NCBI RefSeq assembly: GCF_000732725.1
Contig: NZ_JPNB01000002.1
Coordinates: 1,798,001 to 1,862,000 of the forward strand
Direction: 5' to 3'
DNA from: Kineothrix alysoides
Lineage (GTDB): Bacteria > Bacillota > Clostridia > Lachnospirales > Lachnospiraceae
DNA: 64,000 nucleotides
The position numbers were made by a program, and so were the translations under genes. Shown piece after piece: positions 27,682 to 36,837 of this stretch. The notes beneath the pieces are model-generated. The model saw only the letters and a list, made by a program, of their open reading frames with translations. It searched no databases and was not told the origin of the DNA. Numbering within the stretch: position 1 is the first letter of the stretch; each line of letters begins with the position of its first letter.

Positions 27682-28929
27682 ATGAAATTAAAAAAAATAG
27701 TTAGAAAAATGTTTCCGGATACCATTGCGTTGAAATTAAAAAATATAATTAATGTGAAGAACAGCCGTAAAATGCTTGTTAAAAAGGAGAAAATTCAGCC
27801 ATATAAAAAGGGATATTACCCTTCTGGAATTAATCTGGTGGGAGATATTAAAGCGGAGACAGGCTTGGGACAGAGCATTCGGATATTAGCCATTATTATG
27901 AAAAAGGGCGATATTCCTTTTGTTGTAAAGCAAACAGACCTCCATGGGAATCTGGAGCACAATGACAATACGTGGGAACATAAAATTACGAATACAGTAA
28001 AGTACGACATCAACTTAATTAACTGGATTCCTGAAACATGGGCAAAGGATTATAATGAAACGGATAATAGTATGTTTGATTATCGCTATAATATCGCCTA
28101 CTGGTTATGGGAGTTGGAGGAATTTCCGGACAGATGGCTGCCCTGCATTCAGACAGTGGATGAGATATGGACTCCGTCTGAATTTATTAGCAATAGTTTA
28201 AGGAAGAAGACAAATAAACCGGTTATTACAGTGCCATATGTTATCGAGACAGTACAGAGCGATTACTTTGATAGAGAGTATTTTTGTCTGCCGGAGGATA
28301 AATTTCTCTTTTTGACCATGTATGATTTTATAAGCATCAGTGAAAGAAAGAATCCTGCAGCGGTAATCGATGCTTACATCAAAGCATTTCCTGAGGAAAA
28401 TAAAGATGTAGGGATAGTCATTAAAGTAAATCATGCTGAGGATAAGAAGCTGGAGAAGTTAAAAGACAGACTGAAAGATTATAAAAACGTTTATTTCATT
28501 ACAACCAACCTTACGAGACTTCAAGTAGATTCTTTGATTTACGTATCCGATGTACTCGTCTCCTTGCACCGCTCGGAAGGGTTCGGGCTTCCGCTTGCGG
28601 AAGCAATGGCGCTTGGTAAGCCCGTTATTGCTACGAACTGGTCGGCCTCTAAGGAATTCATGGATGAAGAAAGTGCCTGTCTTGTAGACTATAAACTAAT
28701 AAAGCTGGAAAAGACCATTGGGCCATACGAGAAAGGAAATTATTGGGCGGATGCTGATACAGAACACGCAGCCTATTATATGAAAAGGCTGTGGGAAAAT
28801 AAAGAATATAGGGAAACGACAGGAACGAATGCTCAAAGCTATATAAAAGAGAACTTGAGTTATGAATGTGCGGCAGGCATTATGAAAAATAGATTGAAGG
28901 AAATATATGAAAAGGATAGCATTTGTTAA
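27682..28929 (+). CDS. Glycosyltransferase family 4 (GT-B)
   Basis: 415 residues. A basic N-terminal lead of about 45 residues precedes 'GINLVGDIKAETGLGQSIRIL', where the 'E-T-G-L-G-x-S' loop is typical of a GT4 subgroup often carried in tandem in O-antigen clusters. The donor-binding part includes 'SLHRSEGFGLPLAEAMALGKPVIATNWSAS', with the E-x7-E motif. It overlaps the following GT4 gene by 23 bp. The substrate is not predictable. Confidence 0.83.
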   Translation: MKLKKIVRKMFPDTIALKLKNIINVKNSRKMLVKKEKIQPYKKGYYPSGINLVGDIKAETGLGQSIRILAIIMKKGDIPFVVKQTDLHGNLEHNDNTWEHKITNTVKYDINLINWIPETWAKDYNETDNSMFDYRYNIAYWLWELEEFPDRWLPCIQTVDEIWTPSEFISNSLRKKTNKPVITVPYVIETVQSDYFDREYFCLPEDKFLFLTMYDFISISERKNPAAVIDAYIKAFPEENKDVGIVIKVNHAEDKKLEKLKDRLKDYKNVYFITTNLTRLQVDSLIYVSDVLVSLHRSEGFGLPLAEAMALGKPVIATNWSASKEFMDEESACLVDYKLIKLEKTIGPYEKGNYWADADTEHAAYYMKRLWENKEYRETTGTNAQSYIKENLSYECAAGIMKNRLKEIYEKDSIC

Positions 28930-30067
28930 TCAACGATATGGAAAAGAAGTAAACGGCGGTTCCGAATATTATACGCGGTTGATGGCTCAGAAGCTGAAAG
29001 AACATTATGAGGTGGAAGTGCTGACATCGAAGGCCCTTACTTATGAAAATTGGGAAGACTATTATAAAGAGGATGTTGAAGAAATAGACGGCGTAAAAGT
29101 AAGGCGGTTCGGAGTGAAAACGAAGCGCAGCCGCGTTCTGCAAAGGTTTCTGAAGATTCTTATCATGCGGTTTGGAGGAAATACCCGGAAAATAACGGAA
29201 ACATGGAATAAAGTATTGGGGCCGTATGTCCCCAGTTTGGTAAAATATATCCGGGAGAATAAGGACGAGTATGATGTTTTCATATTCGTTACCTATATGT
29301 ATTATCCCGCCGTATTCGGTATGCGGGAGGTGGCGGAAAAAGCCATATTCGTGCCTACGGCTCACGATGAGTACTGTATTTATTTCAAGCTGTATGATGA
29401 ATTATTCCGATTGCCAAGAAAAATCATATTTTTGACACCGGAAGAGAGAGCTTTTGTGCATGGCCTGTTCCATAACGAGAAAATAGACAGCGAAGTAATT
29501 GGTGTAGGAATAGATTTGCCGGAAAGTGCCGATGAAGAAAGCTTCCGGGAAAAATATGAGATAGAAGGAGAATATCTGCTCTACGCAGGAAGAGTGGAGG
29601 TTGAGAAAGGCTGTGATGAAATGTTCGCCTATTTCCAAAATTTTAGCGAAAAAAGGAAAGACCTGCAGCTCGTGGTAATCGGTAAAGCATACATGGACAT
29701 CCCTGAACAGGACAACATCCGGTATCTTGGATTCGTTTCAGAAGAAGATAAATATAATGCGATAAAAGGCGCTAAGTTGCTTTGGCTGCCATCGCAGTTC
29801 GAAAGCCTTTCCATTGCGGTGCTTGAGGCCATGGCACTGGGAGTTCCGGTGATCGTGAATGGGAAATGCGAAGTGCTCAAGGGGCATTGTGAGAGAAGTA
29901 ATGCAGGTGAGGCCTATTCGGACTTTGAAGGATTTGAAACTATAATAGAAAGTATAATGGGGAAAAAATATATTTTTTATGGTAAAAAAGCGCAAGAATA
30001 TATAGCTCGGTATTATACATGGAATAGTGTAATTGATAAATGGAAGGCAAAGATAGAGGAAGTATAA
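28907..30067 (+). CDS. Glycosyltransferase family 4 (GT-B)
   Basis: 386 residues. N-terminal 'IAFVNQRYGKEVNGGSEYYTRLMAQKL' is the acceptor-side glycine loop common in GT4; the donor side shows 'LLYAGRVEVEKGCDEMF', 'VVIGKAYM', 'RYLGFVSEEDKYNAIKGAKLLWLPS' and 'ESLSIAVLEAMALGVPV' (E-x7-E). It starts inside the 3' end of the preceding gene with GAAGGAAATAT upstream, so translation is coupled. A third consecutive GT4 suggests stepwise addition of successive backbone sugars. Confidence 0.85.
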   Translation: MKRIAFVNQRYGKEVNGGSEYYTRLMAQKLKEHYEVEVLTSKALTYENWEDYYKEDVEEIDGVKVRRFGVKTKRSRVLQRFLKILIMRFGGNTRKITETWNKVLGPYVPSLVKYIRENKDEYDVFIFVTYMYYPAVFGMREVAEKAIFVPTAHDEYCIYFKLYDELFRLPRKIIFLTPEERAFVHGLFHNEKIDSEVIGVGIDLPESADEESFREKYEIEGEYLLYAGRVEVEKGCDEMFAYFQNFSEKRKDLQLVVIGKAYMDIPEQDNIRYLGFVSEEDKYNAIKGAKLLWLPSQFESLSIAVLEAMALGVPVIVNGKCEVLKGHCERSNAGEAYSDFEGFETIIESIMGKKYIFYGKKAQEYIARYYTWNSVIDKWKAKIEEV

Positions 30068-30077
30068 AGGTGCTGAG

Positions 30078-31130
30078 ATGAAGCTGCTTGGAGAAATCAA
30101 ATCTTTATTAAAAATAATAAAGCCTCATAGAATTATAAATGCAATCTCTATTTTTAAGGAGCAAGGATGGAACGGAGTCAAATATCATTTTTGGCTTGTT
30201 AAAGATAAAGAAAGGGGATTGAAAGAAAAGAAGGGCAGGATATATGATGTAGAGCCGCTTTACGAATATTTATCTCTGGAGCAATATGAACCAATTGTAT
30301 TTTCGACGTATACAAATCCATTGGTTTCTATTATTATTCCAGTCTACAATCAATTTGCATATACCTATAATTGTTTAAGAGCTATAAAAAAATACAGTGA
30401 AGGCGTGGATTATGAAATAATCATAGCTGATGATTCGTCCACTGATTTAACTTCTGAATTGGAAAAAAATACAAAAGGAATAAAAGTAATTCATAATAAA
30501 TCAAATTATCAATTTCTTATAAACTGCAATTGTGCGGTCAAAGAGGCAAAAGGAAAATATCTGGTTTTTCTGAATAATGATACACAAGTACAAAAACATT
30601 GGCTGAAATCACTGGTGGATTTATTGCAAACGGAAGAAAGAGTTGGGTTAGCAGGATCAAAGCTGGTATATCCGACAGGATTAGTCCAAGAAGCCGGCGG
30701 CATAGTCTGGAGAGATGCTACTGTTTTGCAATATGGAAACAATAGGCAAGCAGGGGAAGAAGAACTGAATTATTTGCGGGAAACAGATTATGTATCCGGT
30801 GCCTCTATTATTATAAGAAAAAAGTTATGGGAAGAAATTGGGGGATTTGATGAACGGTTTGCGCCGGCGTATTATGAAGATGTGGATTTGGCATTTGAAG
30901 TAAGAGAGCAGGGATACAAGGTAGTGTATCAGCCAGAGTCGGAAGTGGTTCATTTTGAGGGTATGTCTTCAAAGTTAGAAAATGAGCAGATACGGGGTAT
31001 TGAAAAAAATAGAAAGCTATTTTTAGAGAAATGGGAAGATGTATTAAAAAAAAGATATTTCAGGGCAGAGGATTACCGAAAAAGAATAGCTGCAATGAGA
31101 AAGTATAGGACGGCGGAAGAAAATAGGTAG
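30078..31130 (+). CDS. Glycosyltransferase family 2, rhamnosyltransferase-like
   Basis: 350 residues. About 80 N-terminal residues (basic, helical) precede the GT2 core 'VSIIIPVYNQFAYTYNCLRAI', 'IIIADDSSTD', 'YLVFLNNDTQVQKHWL' (metal site Asn-Asn-Asp) and 'GGFDERFAPAYYEDVDLAFEVREQGYKVVYQP', with the 'ED' catalytic base region. The long 'Y-x-E-D-x-D-L-x-x-R-x-G' signature is common in rhamnosyltransferases and in multi-domain teichoic/O-antigen enzymes. It starts 10 bp after the GT4 gene. From here to about 47.7 kb the DNA is more AT-rich. Confidence 0.82.
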   Translation: MKLLGEIKSLLKIIKPHRIINAISIFKEQGWNGVKYHFWLVKDKERGLKEKKGRIYDVEPLYEYLSLEQYEPIVFSTYTNPLVSIIIPVYNQFAYTYNCLRAIKKYSEGVDYEIIIADDSSTDLTSELEKNTKGIKVIHNKSNYQFLINCNCAVKEAKGKYLVFLNNDTQVQKHWLKSLVDLLQTEERVGLAGSKLVYPTGLVQEAGGIVWRDATVLQYGNNRQAGEEELNYLRETDYVSGASIIIRKKLWEEIGGFDERFAPAYYEDVDLAFEVREQGYKVVYQPESEVVHFEGMSSKLENEQIRGIEKNRKLFLEKWEDVLKKRYFRAEDYRKRIAAMRKYRTAEENR

Positions 31131-31142
31131 AGGGCTGGTAAC

Positions 31143-31171
31143 TTGCTTTATTATTGAGAGTATAGTAAAAT
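31143..31171 (+). promoter_or_regulatory. Candidate promoter before the GT2 gene at 31203
   Basis: TTGCTT (31143-31148) and TAAAAT (31166-31171) are 17 bp apart, in a 72-bp gap between two glycosyltransferase genes. The -10 box matches five of six consensus bases and the -35 box about half. A GTGAGG ribosome site follows. Confidence 0.35.
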
Positions 31172-31202
31172 GAGTTGGTAAAATATTATGTGAGGATATA
31201 TT

Positions 31203-32048
31203 ATGGACAAAGTGAGTATAATTATGCCTTGCTATAATGATGGAAAATATATAGTGCAGGCGATTGATTCGGTAAAGAAGCAGACATATCCTGATGTCGA
31301 ATTAATAATAATTGATGATGGTTCGGACGAGAAAAAAACACTGAAAATCCTAGAGGAGATTGCTAAGGATAAAAATATATTAGTTTTAAGAACTGAACGT
31401 TTACGTCCTGCCGGGGCGAGAAATTTCGGTATTCAAGCAGCGACAGGGAAGTATATCCTTCCGCTCGACGCTGATGACCTTATTGATAGGACTTATGTGC
31501 AAAAGGCTGTGCATATTTTGCAGACATATAAAGATATTGGAGTGGTGTATTGTTTTGCGGATTTATTCGGTAAGAAAACAGGAAAGTGGGATTTGCCGGC
31601 ATATTCTTTTAAAAATATGTTGATAGATAATATTGTGTTTGTAACGGCTATGTTTCGAAGAGAAGATTGGGAAAGCGTTGGTGGTTTTGATACTTCTATG
31701 GATGAAGGAATGGAAGATTATGCATTTTGGATTTCCATTTTGGAACAAGAGAAGGAAATTTATCAGATACCGGAGACGTTATTCCATTACAGAATAAAAG
31801 AGGAATCAAGAACAACAAAATTTTTAAGCGATATTGATAAAACAAAGGTAATTTATGAGAGAATTTATCATAATCATAAAGCTTTCTATGAAAAACATGC
31901 AGAAGAGTATGCGATGGCGTTAAGGGAATCATTGATTGAGCAAATCTATGTCAGAAGAAAATATGAGCGGCGATTTGAAAAATTTCAATTATTAAAAAAT
32001 ATTTCGTTCATTAGATGGATAGTCCGGAAGACATTGAAAGAACTATAG
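31203..32048 (+). CDS. Glycosyltransferase family 2 (paralogue of the gene at 42673)
   Basis: 281 residues: 'VSIIMPCYNDGKYIVQAIDSV', 'LIIIDDGSDE', 'RPAGARNFGIQAATGKYILPLDADD' (metal site Asp-Ala-Asp-Asp) and 'GGFDTSMDEGMEDYAFWISIL'. It is colinear and closely similar to the protein at 42673-43524, which reads 'SIIMPCYNDGLYIHEAI' and 'KPAGARNYGI' at the same places. The two copies bracket the aminotransferase / radical SAM / ABC exporter block. No membrane helix. The sugar is not predictable. Confidence 0.84.
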   Translation: MDKVSIIMPCYNDGKYIVQAIDSVKKQTYPDVELIIIDDGSDEKKTLKILEEIAKDKNILVLRTERLRPAGARNFGIQAATGKYILPLDADDLIDRTYVQKAVHILQTYKDIGVVYCFADLFGKKTGKWDLPAYSFKNMLIDNIVFVTAMFRREDWESVGGFDTSMDEGMEDYAFWISILEQEKEIYQIPETLFHYRIKEESRTTKFLSDIDKTKVIYERIYHNHKAFYEKHAEEYAMALRESLIEQIYVRRKYERRFEKFQLLKNISFIRWIVRKTLKEL

Positions 32049-32084
32049 ATTTAGTTCAATAAATATTTTGTGAGGTAACTGAAA

Positions 32085-33194
32085 ATGGATAATAATATAT
32101 ATGTAACAAGATCTTCTATGCCCCCGTATGAAGAGTACATAGAGATGATAAAACCTCTATGGGAATCTCATAAATTAACCAATATGGGAGAGAATCATAA
32201 AAAATTAGAAAGTGAATTGAAGAAATATCTTGGTGTAAAGAATGTTTCTTTAATGACAAACGGTCACATGGCTTTAGAAATGGCCTTGCAAGCTATGCAT
32301 TTGAGCGGGGAAGTCATAACGACGCCGTTTACATTTGTGTCTACTACGCATGCCATTGTGAGAAATAACTTAACTCCTGTTTTTTGTGATATAAATGAAA
32401 GAGATTTAACTATTGATGTTGATAAAATTGAAGAGTTAATTACTGAAAAAACATCTGCTATTGTTCCGGTACATGTTTACGGGCATATATGTGATGTAGA
32501 GAGAATTGAGCAGATAGCTAAAAAATATAATCTAAAAGTAATCTATGATGCGGCACATGCCTTTGGTGTGACTTATAAAGATAGAAGTATCACTGCATAT
32601 GGGGATGCTTCTATTTTGAGTTTTCATGCTACAAAAGTTTTTAACACAATAGAAGGCGGAGCGGTGGTATATGAAAGTGAAAAATTGGGACATGAATTGT
32701 ATGGATTGAAAAATTTTGGCATTCGCAATGAATTAACGATTGACGGTGTGGGCGCTAATGCAAAAATGGATGAATTTCGTGCAATAATGGGATTATGCAA
32801 TTTGAAATATGTTGATCAAGAGGCAAGAAAAAGAGAGTTGATTGTATCGACTTATCAAAAAGAGCTAAATGGGATAAATGGAATTAGGTATTTTGACAAA
32901 CAGAAAAGTGTAAGGCCTAATTATTCATATTTTCCAATAATAATAGACGAGAACAAATATGGAATTTGCAGAGATGATTTATATGATAGATTAAAAGAAT
33001 ATGGCATTTTTACTCGAAAATATTTTTATCCTTTAGTTAGTAATACAGAATGTTATAGTAAGAATTATTACTATAAAAATCTTGAAATTGCTTCTAATAT
33101 ATCCGAGCGTGTGCTAACGTTACCGCTTTATTCAGAACTATCTATTGAAAATGTAAAAAGAATATGTGGATTAATTAATAATATAGGTGGATAA
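32085..33194 (+). CDS. DegT/DnrJ/EryC1/StrS sugar aminotransferase (VioA-like)
   Basis: 369 residues, fold-type I PLP enzyme. The PLP lysine is Lys184 in 'SFHATKVFNTIEGG', a variant typical of 4-aminotransferases that act on nucleotide-linked 4-keto-6-deoxyhexoses (VioA-like) rather than the 'SKN' type of 3-aminotransferases seen at 49659. 'VIYDAAHAFGV' supplies the Asp that pairs with the PLP nitrogen. It probably makes a dTDP- or similar 4-amino-4,6-dideoxyhexose. No 4,6-dehydratase for dTDP-glucose is in the window. Directly downstream lie pyruvyl transfer, radical SAM and WbqC genes, which may act on the same amino sugar. Confidence 0.82.
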   Translation: MDNNIYVTRSSMPPYEEYIEMIKPLWESHKLTNMGENHKKLESELKKYLGVKNVSLMTNGHMALEMALQAMHLSGEVITTPFTFVSTTHAIVRNNLTPVFCDINERDLTIDVDKIEELITEKTSAIVPVHVYGHICDVERIEQIAKKYNLKVIYDAAHAFGVTYKDRSITAYGDASILSFHATKVFNTIEGGAVVYESEKLGHELYGLKNFGIRNELTIDGVGANAKMDEFRAIMGLCNLKYVDQEARKRELIVSTYQKELNGINGIRYFDKQKSVRPNYSYFPIIIDENKYGICRDDLYDRLKEYGIFTRKYFYPLVSNTECYSKNYYYKNLEIASNISERVLTLPLYSELSIENVKRICGLINNIGG

Positions 33195-33249
33195 AATAAA
33201 ATTAATCATAAATGCCAATGTAACATTACATAATAAGAATATTGTGATT

Positions 33250-33279
33250 TTGTTATGAGATATAAGCTGTGTATATAAA
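33250..33279 (+). promoter_or_regulatory. Candidate promoter before the pyruvyl transferase/radical SAM genes
   Basis: TTGTTA (33250-33255) and TATAAA (33274-33279) are separated by 18 bp in the 208-bp AT-rich gap at 33195-33402, one of the longest gene-free gaps in this region. About 120 bp of leader would precede the ATG at 33403. In such AT-rich DNA chance matches are common. Confidence 0.3.
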
Positions 33280-33402
33280 TCTTATATTATAGATGTAAGT
33301 TTTTAGCGGAATTTTGAAATGGCAAATAGGCAGGCTAGATGGACAAAGGCTCTTTACATTTAAATTTAAAGGGAAATTACAAATAAAGAAAAGGAAGTAA
33401 AA

Positions 33403-34719
33403 ATGAAAAAAGTTTTAGTGACAGGGCTTTGCACTCTCCATTGGGGGCGGTTGCAATTTGGAAACATAGGGAATTATTATATTATAGAACCATTATTTCT
33501 ACAATTACACAGAGTGTTTCCTGATGCGGAGATAGTAACTACATTTCAGATGACTCAAAACTTTATCGAACAGTATAAGATTACAGTGCTACCTATGGAT
33601 TTGTATTATTCATGGAATGGGCATGATGTGCAAGATGCTAAGCAAGAATATGATTTGGTATCCCAACACAAGGAAATTTCCAAGGAAATGTTGACACCTT
33701 ATATGAAATGTATACAGGAAAGTATTCTGGTTATTAATGTTTCGGGAGATATGTGGGGAGATAATGCGGAACATGTTGGACATGAGAGGTTTCTGGTGGA
33801 TTTGTATAAGATGCGGACGGCACAATTATTAGGTAAGAAAACTGTGCTTTTTGCAGGAACGCCCGGACCATTTACAGATGAAATGACAAGAAATTTCGCT
33901 AAAGAAGTATACTCTCATTTTTCGTTAATTATAAATAGAGAGCCGACTTCTACACAAAATATGGGGAAATGGGGATTTGAATCGGCAAGAGTCAAGGACT
34001 TTGCATGTCCGGCATTTCTCTACTACCCGCAATTATTAGAAGAAGATATTGATGTTGAAGATATGGTAGCAAAATTAAGAGGGAACGGCGATAAGATATT
34101 AATTGGTTTTACAATAGGCGGTTTTAATATGCCAGTTGGCCCATATGATATGTGGCCGAGGCATGAGAGCCAATATCGAATTTTCGTGGAAATTATTGAA
34201 GAAATGGTAATTAAATTAAATGCAAGAGTAGTGCTCATATCACATACGAATGGCTTTGAGCTTCCGCCAAATTTTAAATTAGTAAATGGAAGAGATTATC
34301 CAATTTTGAAGCAGCTACAGGAAATTATAATAAAGCGGGGAAATGTTGGAAAAGAAGATATTATATGTCTGGAAGGGCCTTATTTACCAAGGGTTACCAA
34401 AACTATCATTGGGAAGTTTGATATGTTTGTAACAGGAAGAGTTCATGCTTCAGTTGCCGCTATCACACAATATGTACCAACAGTGTTCATAACATATGAA
34501 AAGAGTTTTATTCCCAGTACTAAAATGTATGGTTTTGCCGACCTTGCAGGAATAGGCGAAATGGTATGTGAGCCGGGAGATAAAGATGGAGTGATGGATA
34601 AAGTGATATACTGCTATCATAATATGGAAAGTCTCCGTAAAAGGTTGGAAAAGAGAATTCCGGAAGTGCAGCAGTTGGCAATGGAAGCCTTTAATGAAAT
34701 TCGAAAGCTTGTGGATTGA
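33403..34719 (+). CDS. Polysaccharide pyruvyl transferase family protein
   Basis: 438 residues starting after AAAGGAAG. The N-terminal 'GNIGNYYIIEPLF' loop, central 'VINVSGDMWGDN', 'AGTPGPF' and 'LIINREPTSTQNMGKWGF', and the C-terminal 'DMFVTGRVHASVAAITQYVPTVFI' with its conserved Arg/His (phosphoenolpyruvate-binding pair in this family) all fit the PssM/CsaB-type fold. It normally adds a pyruvate ketal from PEP to a sugar. Some family members have other roles in polysaccharide clusters. It begins the run of radical SAM and WbqC genes, with 1 bp to the next start. Confidence 0.82.
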   Translation: MKKVLVTGLCTLHWGRLQFGNIGNYYIIEPLFLQLHRVFPDAEIVTTFQMTQNFIEQYKITVLPMDLYYSWNGHDVQDAKQEYDLVSQHKEISKEMLTPYMKCIQESILVINVSGDMWGDNAEHVGHERFLVDLYKMRTAQLLGKKTVLFAGTPGPFTDEMTRNFAKEVYSHFSLIINREPTSTQNMGKWGFESARVKDFACPAFLYYPQLLEEDIDVEDMVAKLRGNGDKILIGFTIGGFNMPVGPYDMWPRHESQYRIFVEIIEEMVIKLNARVVLISHTNGFELPPNFKLVNGRDYPILKQLQEIIIKRGNVGKEDIICLEGPYLPRVTKTIIGKFDMFVTGRVHASVAAITQYVPTVFITYEKSFIPSTKMYGFADLAGIGEMVCEPGDKDGVMDKVIYCYHNMESLRKRLEKRIPEVQQLAMEAFNEIRKLVD

Positions 34720-34720
34720 T

Positions 34721-35977
34721 ATGGAAGAATATAGGGTATATCATAAAGAGCCGTCGGCAGATTTACAAAGGCTTTATAATTTTTTGATGAAAATGGACAG
34801 TTACATGGTTCCCCCCTTGTCTGAGAGGGTATGTATCAAAGATTACGCTAAAAAGCTTTCTGAATATGCAGATATTTTTTATGTACAAACCGGAGAAATA
34901 GATTGTGGACATTGCGCAATCTATATGAATCAGAAGGAAGAAAGCTATATCTCTTCTTTTGGAGTATTGCCGGAATATCAAGGCCTAGGGGCAGGGAGTT
35001 TATTAATGCAAAATGTACTTCAAAACGCGACTGGTCAAGGTATAAGAAAGATTAGCTTGGAAGTACACAAGGATAATAAAAAAGCTTTACGCTTGTATAG
35101 TAGTATGGGATTTAAGAGCATGGAGATAGAAGGAGAATTTATTAAAATGGTAAAGGAATTACATGCGCCAATCGATAGTCAGATAAAACTATTGAGCACT
35201 TCGTTGATGGTAACGGAAAGGTGCACGCTCAGATGTAAACTATGCCTTTCTTATGCACCTTATTATGCCTCACCAAAAGTAATGAAAAAGGAAAAAGCGG
35301 AAAGAGTATTGAGAGAATATTTTAACATTATTGGAACTGTAGATAAATTTGCTATAACAGGTGGCGAACCATTAACAAATCCAGATATTATACCGATTTT
35401 AAAGATTATATTCAGCTATAAGAAACAAATTGAAAAGGAAGTCATATTCATTACAAACGGAACGATTAAGATGAAACAAGAATTAATAGAACTGTTTGAG
35501 AATAATAAAGATAAAATTAAAATTATTATTAATAACTATGGTAATGATCTTTCTACAAAGGCACAAGAGTTATATAAAGATTTATGCAATTCCAATTTAG
35601 GGGACAATACTATCTTATATACTGAAGGCAATAGATATGGATGGATTGACTGCAGAGATCATAGCCTGAAACATGAAACTCAAGAGGAAAGAGACAAACA
35701 AGGAATGAAATGTGAGTTTCAAAAAAACAAGAAGTATATAATCAGTGCGGAGGGCGGTTTGTATTCCTGTACCAGATCATATTACAGAATGGTGACAGAA
35801 ATTATTCCCCACAACAAACAGGAATATATTGATTTGTTGGAAGATATTTCATCAGAGGATAAAAAGAAAGCACTAATGCATATGTTAGGGCAGAAAAGCA
35901 GTACATCTTGTGCGTATTGTGAAGGATTATCTGAAAATACGCCTAAATACCCTGCTGCAGAACAGTTTACAGTGTAA
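34721..35977 (+). CDS. GNAT acetyltransferase-radical SAM fusion protein
   Basis: 418 residues from the ATG at 34721, 1 bp after the previous stop. Residues 1-145 are a GNAT domain: 'FGVLPEYQGLGAGSLLM' (80-96) is the acetyl-CoA loop and 'VHKDNKKALRLYSSMGF' its usual partner. Residues 160-418 are a radical SAM domain: Cys168, Cys172 and Cys175 form CxxxCxxC, followed by 'GGEP' at 214-217. Further cysteines near the C-terminus ('MKCEF', 'LYSCTRSYY', 'TSCAYC') are shared with the next protein and may bind an extra iron-sulfur cluster. It probably couples radical chemistry with N- or O-acylation. Substrate unknown. Confidence 0.88.
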   Translation: MEEYRVYHKEPSADLQRLYNFLMKMDSYMVPPLSERVCIKDYAKKLSEYADIFYVQTGEIDCGHCAIYMNQKEESYISSFGVLPEYQGLGAGSLLMQNVLQNATGQGIRKISLEVHKDNKKALRLYSSMGFKSMEIEGEFIKMVKELHAPIDSQIKLLSTSLMVTERCTLRCKLCLSYAPYYASPKVMKKEKAERVLREYFNIIGTVDKFAITGGEPLTNPDIIPILKIIFSYKKQIEKEVIFITNGTIKMKQELIELFENNKDKIKIIINNYGNDLSTKAQELYKDLCNSNLGDNTILYTEGNRYGWIDCRDHSLKHETQEERDKQGMKCEFQKNKKYIISAEGGLYSCTRSYYRMVTEIIPHNKQEYIDLLEDISSEDKKKALMHMLGQKSSTSCAYCEGLSENTPKYPAAEQFTV

Positions 35978-35999
35978 TGAAAACATTAGGAGAAAAAAG

Positions 36000-36809
36000 A
36001 TGCAAAGAACAGATATATGGAGAACTGCATTATGTGTTAGTCAAAGGTGTACGTTAAGGTGCAAACTATGTCTTGCTTTTATACCATACTACGAGAATCC
36101 GAAAGATTTGTCGTTAGCGGAAACAAAAGATGTGTTAAAAAGTTATTTTAGTGTGGTAGACACTGTAAAGACATTTACGGTAACGGGAGGGGAGCCTTTG
36201 ATGAATAAAGAATTGGCGGAGATACTAAAGGTCGTCTATTCTTATAAAAGTCAAATTACGGAAAGTGTCGATTTTGTGACGAATGCAACCTTAGACATTC
36301 CGGAGGATATATTGCAGATATTTGAGAGAAATGCGGATATTACCAGATTGGTATTAAGCGATTATGGTGACTTGTCGCCTAAGATACAAAGTATTTCAGA
36401 GGAATTAGGGAAAAGGAATATTACATACAGAATCTCTAATTTCCATGGAGACGATTTATATTTTGATGGATGGATTGATTTTACAGATCACTCAAAAAAG
36501 ATTGATGACTTGGAGCTTCGCGATGCACAAGGAAGAGAATGCATTCACCGATCAGGAAGATATTTTGTAATCAATGATGGTGAACTGCATTCGTGCTCTC
36601 GCTCTTATTGGAGAATGGGGCAGGAAACTATCCCTCGAATAAAAGGTGAATACATTGATTTAACGAGTTCTTCTATTACTATAGAAGAGAAACGAAAAGA
36701 CTTATCTCATATGTTTTCGCAGGCAAGCAGCACTTCTTGCGGCTATTGTGTGGGGCTACGTAATAATGTAAAAAGGCATTATCCGGCAGAACAGCTTCCG
36801 ATAAAGTAA
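36000..36809 (+). CDS. Radical SAM protein (paralogue of the preceding radical SAM domain)
   Basis: 269 residues from the ATG at 36000, which has AGGAGAAAA directly upstream; an in-frame ATG at 35910 inside the previous gene lacks one. Cys17, Cys21 and Cys24 form CxxxCxxC in 'QRCTLRCKLCLAF', and 'GGEP' is at 63-66. It aligns over its whole length with the C-terminal domain of the preceding protein, including the late 'RECIH', 'HSCSRSYWRM' and 'STSCGYC' cysteines, so the two arose by duplication and may form a heterodimer or act in sequence. It lacks the GNAT part. Reaction unknown. Confidence 0.86.
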   Translation: MQRTDIWRTALCVSQRCTLRCKLCLAFIPYYENPKDLSLAETKDVLKSYFSVVDTVKTFTVTGGEPLMNKELAEILKVVYSYKSQITESVDFVTNATLDIPEDILQIFERNADITRLVLSDYGDLSPKIQSISEELGKRNITYRISNFHGDDLYFDGWIDFTDHSKKIDDLELRDAQGRECIHRSGRYFVINDGELHSCSRSYWRMGQETIPRIKGEYIDLTSSSITIEEKRKDLSHMFSQASSTSCGYCVGLRNNVKRHYPAEQLPIK

Positions 36810-36837
36810 TATGACAATGAAGAAAGGGCGTTAACAC

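Noticed and set aside
33195-33402. AT-rich repeats in the gap before the pyruvyl transferase as a possible CRISPR or repeat array
   Set aside because: No regular repeat-spacer pattern; only general AT richness and a weak promoter candidate.
35910-35999. Earlier in-frame ATG for the second radical SAM protein
   Set aside because: It lies inside the previous coding region without a ribosome site; the ATG at 36000 has AGGAGA just upstream and fits the homologous domain start.
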